From: an uncultured bacterium
GTDB taxonomy: Bacteria > Patescibacteriota > Patescibacteriia > Patescibacteriales > SZUA-104
DNA: 49,721 nt
Assembly: GCA_913009695.1 (NCBI GenBank)
Contig: CAJVWV010000007.1
Coordinates: forward strand, 1-49,721
Reading direction: 5' to 3'
In this document: piece after piece, positions 16,417 through 23,356 of the stretch
How positions within the stretch are numbered: position 1 is the stretch's first letter
Layout of the letters: every line of letters begins with the position of its first letter
Program-made: the position numbers and the translations under genes
The notes under the pieces: model-generated
What the model saw: only the letters and a program-made list of their open reading frames with translations
What the model was told of the DNA's origin: nothing
Database searches by the model: none

Positions 16417-16902
16417 TTATATATTTAATCGCAACATTTTCTCATTGCACTTAGGATCATTGGGACCGCCAGCATTTCTTGGACAATATTTACAATCATT
16501 TAATATTTTCTGTGGAAAAATTTTTATATCTACTCCAGCAAAACCAAACTTTTTAAATAAACTTACTGCATCCGTTAAGACAAAGGTGCTATTATAACCT
16601 CTTTTTTTAATAATTTTTATAATCTCCTCAATTAAACGAGTTCCGATTCTCTTACCTCTATAATGTTTATCAACCACCAATGAAATAATTTCTATATGTG
16701 AGTTGGGCCATATTTTAAAACCGATTGTACCAACCACTTTTTCACCATCTAAGGCGACTAAATAATTTTTATATTTTTTAAAAATCTGATTATAGCTTCT
16801 TTTAATAACCGAGGCATTAAGAGACACCTCAGCAATAAGGTCAACAATATCTTTTATATTTTTTACTTTTGATGGCTTGATTATTATATTCTTTTTTTTC
16901 AT
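16417..16902 (-). CDS. GNAT acetyltransferase, ArgA-like
   Basis: 161 residues with one GNAT domain: acetyl-CoA motif region VVDKHYRGKRIGTRLIEEI and a C-terminal Cys cluster DCKYCPRNAGG...KC that resembles the C-terminal segment of short, stand-alone N-acetylglutamate synthases (ArgA type). It would acetylate glutamate for ornithine/arginine synthesis. That idea is supported by context: it is the first gene behind the second arginine-codon attenuator and lies opposite an AAK+GNAT NAGS-like gene. The GNAT fold is clear; the substrate is inferred. Confidence 0.78.
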   Translation of the reverse strand: MKKKNIIIKPSKVKNIKDIVDLIAEVSLNASVIKRSYNQIFKKYKNYLVALDGEKVVGTIGFKIWPNSHIEIISLVVDKHYRGKRIGTRLIEEIIKIIKKRGYNSTFVLTDAVSLFKKFGFAGVDIKIFPQKILNDCKYCPRNAGGPNDPKCNEKMLRLNI

Positions 16903-16915
16903 TTTTCTATATTAT

Positions 16916-16999
16916 TTAAAAAGAAACAGCCTCAAGCTTGAGACTGTTTTTTATTCTATAAATAAAGGTATTTTTATACACTAACAAACAATCTCAAGT
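16916..16999 (-). promoter_or_regulatory. Arginine attenuator 2 (terminator and antiterminator)
   Basis: Minus-strand terminator: AAACAGTCTCAAG pairs with CTTGAGGCTGTTT (16925-16949) followed by CTTTTT. The antiterminator strand CTTGAGATTGTTT (16986-16998) pairs with the terminator's 5' arm (16937-16949) over 13 bp with a single G-U. It lies inside the last codons of the leader. A strand-1 sequence ACAAACAATC (17031-17040, leader codons 4-7) is perfectly complementary to GATTGTTTGT (16984-16993). This gives the full 1:2, 2:3, 3:4 set of a classical attenuator. Confidence 0.82.
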
Positions 17000-17051
17000 A
17001 AAATCTCGAATTTCTTCTGCGCCTGATTGTGATTGTTTGTATATTTTTCAT
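16974..17051 (-). CDS. Arginine leader peptide 2 (25 aa)
   Basis: Begins MKNIQTITIRRRRNSR and ends LRLFVSV. Codons 10-13 are AGG CGC AGA AGA (17024-17013), four Arg codons in a row, with two more Arg further on (six of 25). The start of the peptide resembles leader 1 (MNKITQILNNRRR). The promoter just upstream puts the ATG at about the first transcribed base. A ribosome paused at the Arg codons would cover strand 1; one reaching the stop covers strand 2. Expected effect: the GNAT gene is expressed when charged tRNA-Arg is scarce. Confidence 0.8.
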   Translation of the reverse strand: MKNIQTITIRRRRNSRFYLRLFVSV

Positions 17052-17058
17052 ATATACT

Positions 17059-17086
17059 ATAATAACAAATTCTTAATAAATGTCAA
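17059..17086 (-). promoter_or_regulatory. Promoter of arginine leader transcript 2
   Basis: Minus strand TTGACA (17086-17081), 16-nt spacer, TATTAT (17064-17059); predicted start about 17052, directly at the leader ATG (17051). The geometry equals that of leader 1. Confidence 0.78.
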
Positions 17087-17112
17087 TATTTATCAAAATA
17101 AAACAATTTTTA

Positions 17113-17149
17113 CAAATAAAAAACGGGAGAATCTCTTTCTCTCCCGTTT
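17113..17149 (-). terminator. Terminator of the cysteine-controlled operon
   Basis: AAACGGGAG / CTCCCGTTT stem with T-rich tail on the minus strand, ten bases past the ATC-hydrolase-like stop codon. Confidence 0.85.
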
Positions 17150-17158
17150 TTACTTGTA

Positions 17159-17638
17159 TTATTTTGATCTTAATATTAATCGGCAATATTTATCTCCACA
17201 ACCTATTGTTTGAGGTATTTCTACATCAAATCGTTCAACTTTAGCTCTGCCCCTGTCTCCTTCCATGGCTATATCACAAAGTAAAGCTATTTCTTTTTTA
17301 GATGCGCCAAGTTTCTTCCACGCCTCTACTAACGGGCAATAGTGAAAGTTAAGCTCGCTTTCTTTTTTAGTTAATTTAGCGCCCTTGCTTTCAAAGACAA
17401 GATTGCTGACACCATTAAGGTGTTGGCTTGCCCACTTATCCGGAGTACTTACTTTACCTCTTTTTCCGGCTTTAAAAATCCCGAATTTAAAAATAGCCTG
17501 CCTGGCTAACTTTTCAGCTTTTTTTATTCCATAGACCTTTTTCATTTCCCTAAATAAAAAAAATAAAACTGCGGCCCGATCCTCAATAGCGGAACGAACA
17601 GCCAAAACTAATTCTTTTTCTTTTTTTGTTTTTTTCAT
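17159..17638 (-). CDS. L-2-amino-thiazoline-4-carboxylate (ATC) hydrolase family protein
   Basis: 159 residues. The pattern fits the ATC hydrolase family: N-terminal helices with RAAVLFFLFREMKKVYG, then HYCPLVEAWKKLGASKKEIALLC, FDVEIPQTIGCGDKYCRL. These Cys positions are the family's conserved ones. The founding enzyme opens the thiazoline ring of L-ATC to carbamoyl-cysteine on the way to L-cysteine, though many homologues are uncharacterised. RBS AAGGAGG before ATG. It is the last gene of an operon whose leader holds a Cys-Cys-Leu-Cys-Cys run, which fits a cysteine-supplying role very well. Family assignment is good; exact substrate is inferred. Confidence 0.78.
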   Translation of the reverse strand: MKKTKKEKELVLAVRSAIEDRAAVLFFLFREMKKVYGIKKAEKLARQAIFKFGIFKAGKRGKVSTPDKWASQHLNGVSNLVFESKGAKLTKKESELNFHYCPLVEAWKKLGASKKEIALLCDIAMEGDRGRAKVERFDVEIPQTIGCGDKYCRLILRSK

Positions 17639-17716
17639 AATACGACCTCCTTAGGTTTGGTTCAAATTTAAAGAACATTTATCCTGCGTAATTTTTATCT
17701 CCTTTTTTTCTTCGTT

Positions 17717-18517
17717 TTAATCTTTTTTATTAACTCTTAACCACTCAATTAATTTCACAATATTATTTACCATATGTTCATGATACTCCTTGCCTTTTTC
17801 AGCTGACGCGAATTTAGCGTTGGAAATAGCTCCGGTTTTTGTAAACTTTTTTTGTTCTTCACTATTCCATGAAATATCCATACTGTCCCCACCGCCACCG
17901 AATAAATCATCCGCAATAAAATCAGAAAATATTTCTTTCATATTAACATTTTCAGAATCTAATAACTCTTTTTTAATCAAATCAGGATATTTATACATTA
18001 TCTCAGAAATCTCTAACTCTCCAGCATGATGCTCGTTTTCTTGTTTTATTTTTTTGGCAATAGTCGCGCCTATTTTCATTGGGTCAATAACGGCGAAAAA
18101 AACGTCTTTTAATTCATTTTCATGCAACTCGTGTGTTGCGCCAATTAAAGCCGGCAAGTTCGAATATTTATGTCCATTAATAATTAATATCTTTTTAAAG
18201 CCGTGCTTGGCAAGACTTATGCAAACATCACGCACAACATTTATTAGGGTATCAAGCCGTAAAGAGATTGTCCCGGCAAAACCCATGTGGTGGCTTGAAT
18301 TTCCAAACCATAAAGGAGGCGTTGATAAAACACCTGTTTTTTTTGCAACATCTTCCGCTAAAGAAATTGCCACATAAGAATCCAGTCCAAGGGGACCAGC
18401 TAGACCATGTTCTTCTGTACTTCCTATTGGAAACAAAATTATATCATCTTTTTTAAGATGATCTTCTGTGTCTTTCCATGTTAATTCATTTAACCAAATT
18501 TTATTATTGTTTTTCAT
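17717..18517 (-). CDS. Creatininase-family metal-dependent amidohydrolase
   Basis: 266 residues from the preferred ATG at 18517 (ELTWKDTEDHL is the usual start). Motifs: FPIGSTEEHG (metal-binding Glu/His), GLDSYVA, HHMGFAGTISL, ILIINGHKYN-like NGHKYS, and NEHHAGELEISEI (HAGExET type). These are the metal ligands of creatininase-type enzymes, which open or close cyclic amides. An in-frame ATG at 18556 lies in the preceding terminator hairpin and is unlikely. Located between an unrecognised gene and the ATC-hydrolase-like gene under a cysteine leader, it may hydrolyse a cyclic sulfur-containing precursor. The link to cysteine is inference. Confidence 0.85.
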   Translation of the reverse strand: MKNNNKIWLNELTWKDTEDHLKKDDIILFPIGSTEEHGLAGPLGLDSYVAISLAEDVAKKTGVLSTPPLWFGNSSHHMGFAGTISLRLDTLINVVRDVCISLAKHGFKKILIINGHKYSNLPALIGATHELHENELKDVFFAVIDPMKIGATIAKKIKQENEHHAGELEISEIMYKYPDLIKKELLDSENVNMKEIFSDFIADDLFGGGGDSMDISWNSEEQKKFTKTGAISNAKFASAEKGKEYHEHMVNNIVKLIEWLRVNKKD

Positions 18518-18525
18518 AATTTTAA

Positions 18526-18565
18526 AATAAAAGGGTGAATGGATAAAATTATCCATATCACCCTT
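18526..18565 (-). terminator. Internal terminator hairpin in the cysteine operon
   Basis: Minus strand AAGGGTGA-T-ATGGATAA / TTATCCAT-TCACCCTT, about 16 bp with one bulge, followed by a T-rich stretch, just past the stop of the first gene. It should reduce transcription into the creatininase gene. Confidence 0.75.
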
Positions 18566-18570
18566 ATCAG

Positions 18571-19242
18571 TTATTTATTCACAAACCACGGGCAATCGCT
18601 GCGATATGGTTTATATGACCAAAAATAAACTCCGGGCATAGGCGGTAAAACTTCTTGATATTTAGGATCAGAATATGACCACCATATCATGTTTTTAAAT
18701 GTTTCTGGTAAAAATATACCTTCTGCTATTCTGGTAGAATAATACTTTTTTGCGGATTCTTTTCTTTCTCCATTTACACTGATTTTAGAGGCCATATACT
18801 CTAACTTTTCAGATATTGAAACTTTTTCCCACTCATCATCAGATATGGGCCGTATGTGATTGCTGATTCCCCAGCTGCTCCATAGATCAGACAGCCAAAC
18901 CGTATCCCACCCTCTTATTTTACATTCTTTTTCAATTTCAGACAAGTACTGAGTATCTTCGTAACCATTCATTTTGCCATGGCTATCCGCAAGAATTATG
19001 GTAAGTTTTACTCCTGATGAATATATTTCATTAATTCTAGAAATTATATTTTCTAAAAATTTGAAACATCTTTTGTCAAAAGGAGTTACTTCGATTTTAT
19101 CCGATAAACCCCAAAATCCAACTAATGGAATTTGCTCATTTTTCTTTTCACAATTTTCTAAAATACTTCTTACTAATATTTCATCAAACATGCCCCTTCC
19201 AACTCGTTTTGATGAAAAAATACCGCAAATATCATCAACCAT
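18571..19242 (-). CDS. Unrecognised protein, first gene of the cysteine-controlled operon
   Basis: 223 residues, soluble, no signal peptide or membrane segment. I do not recognise it with confidence. The segment IPLVGFWGLSDK (residues ~38-49) followed by IYSSGVKLTIILADSHGKMNGY (two blocks, ~73-94) recalls the substrate region of isocyanide synthases of the DIT1/PvcA group (Y-x-PG-x-x-x-x-I-x-SD), but the match is weak. Aromatic-rich C-terminus (WWSYSDP, PGVYFWSYKPY). RBS AAGGAGG at the start. It lies directly behind the Cys attenuator, so its product probably helps obtain cysteine or handles a cysteine-linked metabolite. Confidence 0.6.
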   Translation of the reverse strand: MVDDICGIFSSKRVGRGMFDEILVRSILENCEKKNEQIPLVGFWGLSDKIEVTPFDKRCFKFLENIISRINEIYSSGVKLTIILADSHGKMNGYEDTQYLSEIEKECKIRGWDTVWLSDLWSSWGISNHIRPISDDEWEKVSISEKLEYMASKISVNGERKESAKKYYSTRIAEGIFLPETFKNMIWWSYSDPKYQEVLPPMPGVYFWSYKPYRSDCPWFVNK

Positions 19243-19283
19243 TTTAATTCCTCCTTATTTAAAATTTTATTTTAAAGATCATT

Positions 19284-19378
19284 AATAAAAAAACAGCCTA
19301 TGATTAGGCTGTTCTGTTATATCTATGAATTTGTAATAAATATATTATTTATTCTTAAACACACTAAAACAGCCTAAT
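19284..19378 (-). promoter_or_regulatory. Cysteine attenuator (terminator and antiterminator)
   Basis: Terminator on the minus strand: ACAGCCTA-ATCA-TAGGCTGT with a run of seven T (19284-19313). The antiterminator strand ATTAGGCTGTT (19378-19368), inside the leader ORF after the Cys codons, is perfectly complementary over 11 bp to AACAGCCTAAT (19313-19303), the terminator's 5' arm. A short strand-1 CCTA (within codons 16-17) can pair with TAGG of strand 2. Ribosome stalling at the Cys codons would leave strand 2 free and prevent termination. Confidence 0.82.
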
Positions 19379-19431
19379 TCACTAGGTTCACAACATAGAC
19401 AACAAATTGTTTGTGAAATTATTCTGTTCAT
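19345..19431 (-). CDS. Cysteine leader peptide (28 aa)
   Basis: Begins MNRIISQTICCLCCEPSE; a fifth Cys is at position 21. Codons 10, 11, 13 and 14 are TGT (19404-19390). Five Cys in 28 residues, four within five codons, is extreme for a short ORF in this genome. Promoter, terminator and alternative pairing match the two arginine leaders. The predicted 5' untranslated part is only about nine bases and has no Shine-Dalgarno. Expected effect: genes 19242 to 17159 are expressed when charged tRNA-Cys is scarce. Confidence 0.8.
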   Translation of the reverse strand: MNRIISQTICCLCCEPSELGCFSVFKNK

Positions 19432-19446
19432 ATGTTTATTATTTAT

Positions 19447-19475
19447 ATATTATCAAATGCCTTATCTCTCGTCAA
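19447..19475 (-). promoter_or_regulatory. Promoter of the cysteine leader transcript
   Basis: Minus strand TTGACG (19475-19470), 17-nt spacer, TAATAT (19452-19447); expected start near 19440. Confidence 0.75.
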
Positions 19476-19480
19476 GGTTA

Positions 19481-20506
19481 TTATACTTTCCTCTTAACCA
19501 AATAATCCGTCAAATCCACTAAAATTTTATTCCACTTATTCTTTGGCAATTTAGCTAAACTTTGTTTGGCTTTTTTAATATAATTCATTTCCAGCTTATA
19601 TGCTTTTTCTTGCGCTTTTGTTTTTTTTATCAAATCAATCCCTTCTTTAATATCTTTACTGCTTATTCTTTTCTTCCTTAAAATATTTAAAAATTTCTTT
19701 TTATCTTTAAGAGAGAATTCGCTCATAGCTAAAAGTATAATAATATTTCCTAATTTTCTTTCTTCAATGTCTTTGCCGATTTTTTTTCCAAGTTTTTTTT
19801 CATCCCCGAATATATCTAAAATATCATCCTGAATCTGAAATGCCATTCCTAAATTAAATCCAAAACCTTTTAATAATTTTAATTTTCTATCATTGGCCTT
19901 AGCGCAAATTCCACCAACTTCTGAGCATGCCTGAAAAAGAGAAGCTGTTTTACTTCTTATCATTTCAAAATAATTTTTAATACTAATCCGCGAATATCTA
20001 TTTTTAACTATATAAATTTCATCTTCTCTCCCGCCCTGTTCAAACAAAACATCCAATATTTGTCCGTCCGTAATAGCCTTTAAGGTTTTGGCTAATATCT
20101 TTGTAATCTTTTCTTTATTTTTTATATTTTCCGGAAAATAAAAAATTGAAGCCGCGTAATCCATGGAAATAAATTCAGCCATAACCTTGCCATATTTTTT
20201 CCACGCTGTTTGTTTTTTTCTTCTAAGTTCTCCATGATCAATTATATCATCAATAATTAAAGTATAATTATGCAGAATCTCCAAAGATGCGGCTGGATAT
20301 AAAGAGTCCTTTGCTTTACCGCCCATCATTTGGCAAGTTAGTATTGCCAGAGCCGGTCTTATTCTTTTGCCGCCGACTGAAATTGGATATTTAATAATAT
20401 CATGATGATTTTTTAAAACTGAAAAACATAAAATCTTATCAATCGCCGGATCAACCGCCTTTGTTATTTTTTTAATTTCTAATTTTAAATCTTTTGCATT
20501 GGTCAT
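19481..20506 (-). CDS. Polyprenyl (geranylgeranyl/farnesyl-type) diphosphate synthase
   Basis: 341 residues, all-helical trans-isoprenyl synthase that condenses IPP with allylic diphosphates. First Asp-rich motif DDIIDHGELRRK, second Asp-rich motif IQDDILDIFG, plus GGKRIRPAL at the N-terminus. The first motif is DDxxD with a following RR pair as expected. It forms a tight minus-strand operon with YjbQ (4-nt gap) and Idi, so it draws on DMAPP/IPP equilibrated by Idi, for quinone-like or undecaprenyl-type carriers. Product length cannot be told from sequence alone. Confidence 0.92.
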   Translation of the reverse strand: MTNAKDLKLEIKKITKAVDPAIDKILCFSVLKNHHDIIKYPISVGGKRIRPALAILTCQMMGGKAKDSLYPAASLEILHNYTLIIDDIIDHGELRRKKQTAWKKYGKVMAEFISMDYAASIFYFPENIKNKEKITKILAKTLKAITDGQILDVLFEQGGREDEIYIVKNRYSRISIKNYFEMIRSKTASLFQACSEVGGICAKANDRKLKLLKGFGFNLGMAFQIQDDILDIFGDEKKLGKKIGKDIEERKLGNIIILLAMSEFSLKDKKKFLNILRKKRISSKDIKEGIDLIKKTKAQEKAYKLEMNYIKKAKQSLAKLPKNKWNKILVDLTDYLVKRKV

Positions 20507-20510
20507 ATTA

Positions 20511-20963
20511 TTATTTTCCTAAAATTTGTATTTGCACTTTTCTCGGTCTTTTACTGTCTAGCTCAAGCAAAAAAATCTGTTGCCATTGCCCTAGCTGCAA
20601 TTCCCCATCCGCAATAATTAAAGTTTGGCTAACCGGCAAATTAATCGCCTTGCAATGCGAATGACCGTTTTTACATTCACCTTCGCACATATTTTGATGC
20701 CTTACCTTGAAATCATCATGTTTATAATAAACTTTTTTATCGGACGGAGCCATGTTTTCTAATGTGTTAATAAAATCATGTTTAAGCAACCCGTCTTCAT
20801 GTTCATTTACGATAATCGCGCAAGTCGTATGCATGGATTGAATAATTACATGGCCATTTTTTACCCCGCTTTCTTTTATAAATCCTTGGACTTCTTTTGT
20901 AATATTTATAAACTCGTGTTTGCCTTTAGTTGTAAAATTTAATTCTTTATTAATTATCTTCAT
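20511..20963 (-). CDS. yjbQ: YjbQ/UPF0047 family protein
   Basis: 150 residues. Family motifs: HTTCAIIVNEHEDGL, a His-rich centre with HRN-like VRHQNMCEGECKNGHSHCKA and SQTLIIADGELQLGQWQQIFLLELD. Members form trimers with a metal-like His/Asp site; a weak thiamine-phosphate-synthase activity has been reported for E. coli YjbQ, but the true role is unsettled. An inserted Cys/His-rich loop (CEGECKNGHSHC) may bind a metal. It is between idi and the polyprenyl synthase with almost no spacing. Confidence 0.88.
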   Translation of the reverse strand: MKIINKELNFTTKGKHEFINITKEVQGFIKESGVKNGHVIIQSMHTTCAIIVNEHEDGLLKHDFINTLENMAPSDKKVYYKHDDFKVRHQNMCEGECKNGHSHCKAINLPVSQTLIIADGELQLGQWQQIFLLELDSKRPRKVQIQILGK

Positions 20964-20964
20964 G

Positions 20965-21501
20965 CTATTTTATTAATTGTTTAAGTTTATCGCTCTTATT
21001 TAAAATCTCTGTTTGTTCAACACACCAAGGAGAATATTTATCTTCATTATCCTTTATCTCTTGTAAAAAATCGTCCCAACTAATCCATTTATATACTTCA
21101 ACCTCATTTTTATTAATTTGCGGTTCTTGACTTATACTTCCGGCCAGAATCGGACAAATTTCATTTTCCATTACACCATCCTTTGAAAATTTATACCGAT
21201 AAGGCTCTATCTCTAAAATATTATCAAGCTCTATGCCGAGTTCATCTTTTATTCTTCTTTTAGCGGCGTCTATATTACTTTCGTCTAGACCAGGATGACC
21301 ACAGCAGCTATTTGACCATACAAGTGGCCAAGTCTTTTTTTTGTGGCTTCTTTGCTGAAGCAACAACTTACCGTCTTTATTAAATAAAAAAACCGAAAAA
21401 GCCCTATGTAAAGGAGTTTTTCTTTGATGAACCTCTGCCTTTGGCATTGTTCCCAAAATATTATTTTTTTTATCAACTAATACAACTTTTTCAACATTCA
21501 T
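20965..21501 (-). CDS. idi: Isopentenyl-diphosphate delta-isomerase, type I (Nudix)
   Basis: 178 residues. Interconverts IPP and DMAPP. Motifs of type I Idi: LHRAFSVFLFNKDGKLLLQQRS, WSNSCCGHP (catalytic Cys), and a Nudix-like AAKRRIKDELGIEL; catalytic Glu in NEICPILAG. First gene of the idi-yjbQ-polyprenyl synthase operon. RBS GGAGG lies upstream of the ATG. Normal length. Confidence 0.93.
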   Translation of the reverse strand: MNVEKVVLVDKKNNILGTMPKAEVHQRKTPLHRAFSVFLFNKDGKLLLQQRSHKKKTWPLVWSNSCCGHPGLDESNIDAAKRRIKDELGIELDNILEIEPYRYKFSKDGVMENEICPILAGSISQEPQINKNEVEVYKWISWDDFLQEIKDNEDKYSPWCVEQTEILNKSDKLKQLIK

Positions 21502-21564
21502 ATTTATTTTGCCTCCTTATACACCATACTACCATAATTTAGAAAAAATGTTAAAAAATCAAAC

Positions 21565-21658
21565 TTGTTAAAATTATATATTATAGGTATAATAAAATAA
21601 GAATAAACGGCTTCATTGTCTCATCGCTTCATTGTTGCGGCAATAAAAACAATGAAGC
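21565..21658 (+). promoter_or_regulatory. Promoter and inverted repeat upstream of the LCP gene
   Basis: TTGTTA (21565-21570), 17-nt spacer, TATAAT (21588-21593). Between it and the gene lies an inverted repeat GCTTCATTGTT (21626-21636) / AACAATGAAGC (21648-21658), with a further CTTCATTGT copy at 21611, which looks like a small dispersed repeat. Confidence 0.65.
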
Positions 21659-21689
21659 AATGAAATAATAGCAACAGTTCATACTTCAT

Positions 21690-23174
21690 ATGAAATTAAA
21701 CAAAGAAGATAATATAGATTTAAAAGAATCAAGTTTTGATTTTAAATCACAAAAAAACAAAAAAAAGTTAATAACAAAAAGCGCAGTTTATATAACTGTT
21801 TTTGTTTTTGTTCTGTTTTTAGTATTTTCAAGCCAAATTGTAAGCTCCGGACAAGGAACTGCTTCTTGGATATCAAAACTGCCGATAATAAGCCACATTA
21901 AACGCCTTGTTGAAAGCGCGGACAAAAAACTTAAGGGCGAAGAAACCGGAAAGATTAATATTCTGCTTTTAGGAACAGGCGGAAAAAACCACGATGGCGG
22001 CCTCTTGACCGATACTATAATTCTTGCCAGTTTAAATATAGAAGAAAAAAAAGCGGTTCTTCTTTCAATCCCCCGCGATTTATCAGCGCCGATAGAAGGT
22101 AAGGGATGGAGAAAAATAAACAATGTTAACGCTTACGCGGAAGTACAATCTAAGGGAAGCGGCGGACTCGCTGTTAGTCAAGCTATCAGCGATATATTTG
22201 ATATACCGATTGATTATTATTTGCGTCTTGATTTTGACGGTTTTGTTAATATTATTGATGAAATCGGCAAAATTGATGTATATGTTAAAAATACCCTTGA
22301 TGACAAAACTTACCCGATACTGGGGAATGAAGAGATTGAGCCATATGAAGATAGATTTGAACATTTATACATAGAAAAAGGCTGGCAAAAAATGGACGGA
22401 GAACTGGCTTTAAAATATGTCCGCTCTCGGCACTCAAGGGGCGTTGAAGGGTCGGATTTCGCCCGGTCAAAAAGACAGCAAAAAGTTTTAGAGGCCGTAA
22501 AAGAAAAACTTCTCTCTAAATATATCTTATTTAAACCAATGATGATTACCAATATTATAGAAGAATTAGACGAACACGTAAGCACAAATTTAAAAATTTG
22601 GGAAATTGTAAAATTATGGAATATATTTAAAAATATTGAAGATAAAAATATTACTAACAAGGGGCTTGATAACGGTCCCGGAGGACTATTAGTTGATATG
22701 ATAAATGAAAGTGGCGCGTATATTTTGGTTCCCAGAAGCGGAGATTTCGGGGAGATTCAATATATGGTAAATAATATTTTCTCTAACGCGCCCGCACGGA
22801 CAAAAACAAGAGTAGTAACGGAAAAAACATCAATTGAAATATTAAATGGAACGCGGGTCAATGGCCTAGCTTCAAAAGCGGCCGCGGATTTAAAAAAATA
22901 CGGCTTTGAAATTTCCCATATCGGAAATTTTAGCAAGCAAGATTTTGAAAAATCCACGATTTATGATTTAACTTACGGAGAAAAAATAAATTCTCTAACA
23001 GTTTTAAGGGAAAAAACCGGAGCAGACATAAATTTTGGTTTACCTGAATGGCTTATAGCTGATTTAGCTAAACAATTAAATAAAGAGGAAGACATAAAAC
23101 AACCCGACTTTATATTTATTGTTGGGCGAGACATGGATCCTAGTGCGTCAAACGTAAAAAATATTGAAGAATAA
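21690..23174 (+). CDS. LytR-CpsA-Psr (LCP) family cell-wall ligase
   Basis: 494 residues. Short cytoplasmic N-terminus, one membrane anchor (VYITVFVFVLFLVFSSQIV, ~residues 31-50), then an extracellular LCP domain: ILLLGTGG, LTDTIILASL, SIPRDLSAPIEG (Arg/Asp of the pyrophosphate site), KINNVNAYAE, YVRSRHSRGVEGSDFARSKRQQKVL. The C-terminal ~120 residues (SIEILNGTRVNGLASKAAADLKKYG) fit the LytR_C domain. LCP enzymes attach polyprenyl-linked glycopolymers to the cell surface, which links it to the neighbouring polyprenyl synthase. Single-gene unit with its own promoter. Confidence 0.92.
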   Translation: MKLNKEDNIDLKESSFDFKSQKNKKKLITKSAVYITVFVFVLFLVFSSQIVSSGQGTASWISKLPIISHIKRLVESADKKLKGEETGKINILLLGTGGKNHDGGLLTDTIILASLNIEEKKAVLLSIPRDLSAPIEGKGWRKINNVNAYAEVQSKGSGGLAVSQAISDIFDIPIDYYLRLDFDGFVNIIDEIGKIDVYVKNTLDDKTYPILGNEEIEPYEDRFEHLYIEKGWQKMDGELALKYVRSRHSRGVEGSDFARSKRQQKVLEAVKEKLLSKYILFKPMMITNIIEELDEHVSTNLKIWEIVKLWNIFKNIEDKNITNKGLDNGPGGLLVDMINESGAYILVPRSGDFGEIQYMVNNIFSNAPARTKTRVVTEKTSIEILNGTRVNGLASKAAADLKKYGFEISHIGNFSKQDFEKSTIYDLTYGEKINSLTVLREKTGADINFGLPEWLIADLAKQLNKEEDIKQPDFIFIVGRDMDPSASNVKNIEE

Positions 23175-23356
23175 TATTAAAATTTCTAAATTATAATTTC
23201 TAATTTCTAATAAAAATCTAAATTATCTAATGACAAAAATATAAATATTAGACATTTTTATTTTCTAGCATTAGAAATTTTATTAGAAATTAGGTGAATT
23301 AGAAATTAGAAATTTATAGCAACTTTAAATTTAAAAACTAGTTAATTAAATTATAT
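23175..23356. repeat. AT-rich spacer of TTTCTAATTTCTAA-type repeats
   Basis: The gap between the LCP gene and der holds repeated and inverted copies of AAATTTCTAATTT-like sequence and ATTAGACATT/AATGACAAAA-type words, also seen near 27650-27745. No ORF or RNA is evident. Confidence 0.55.
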
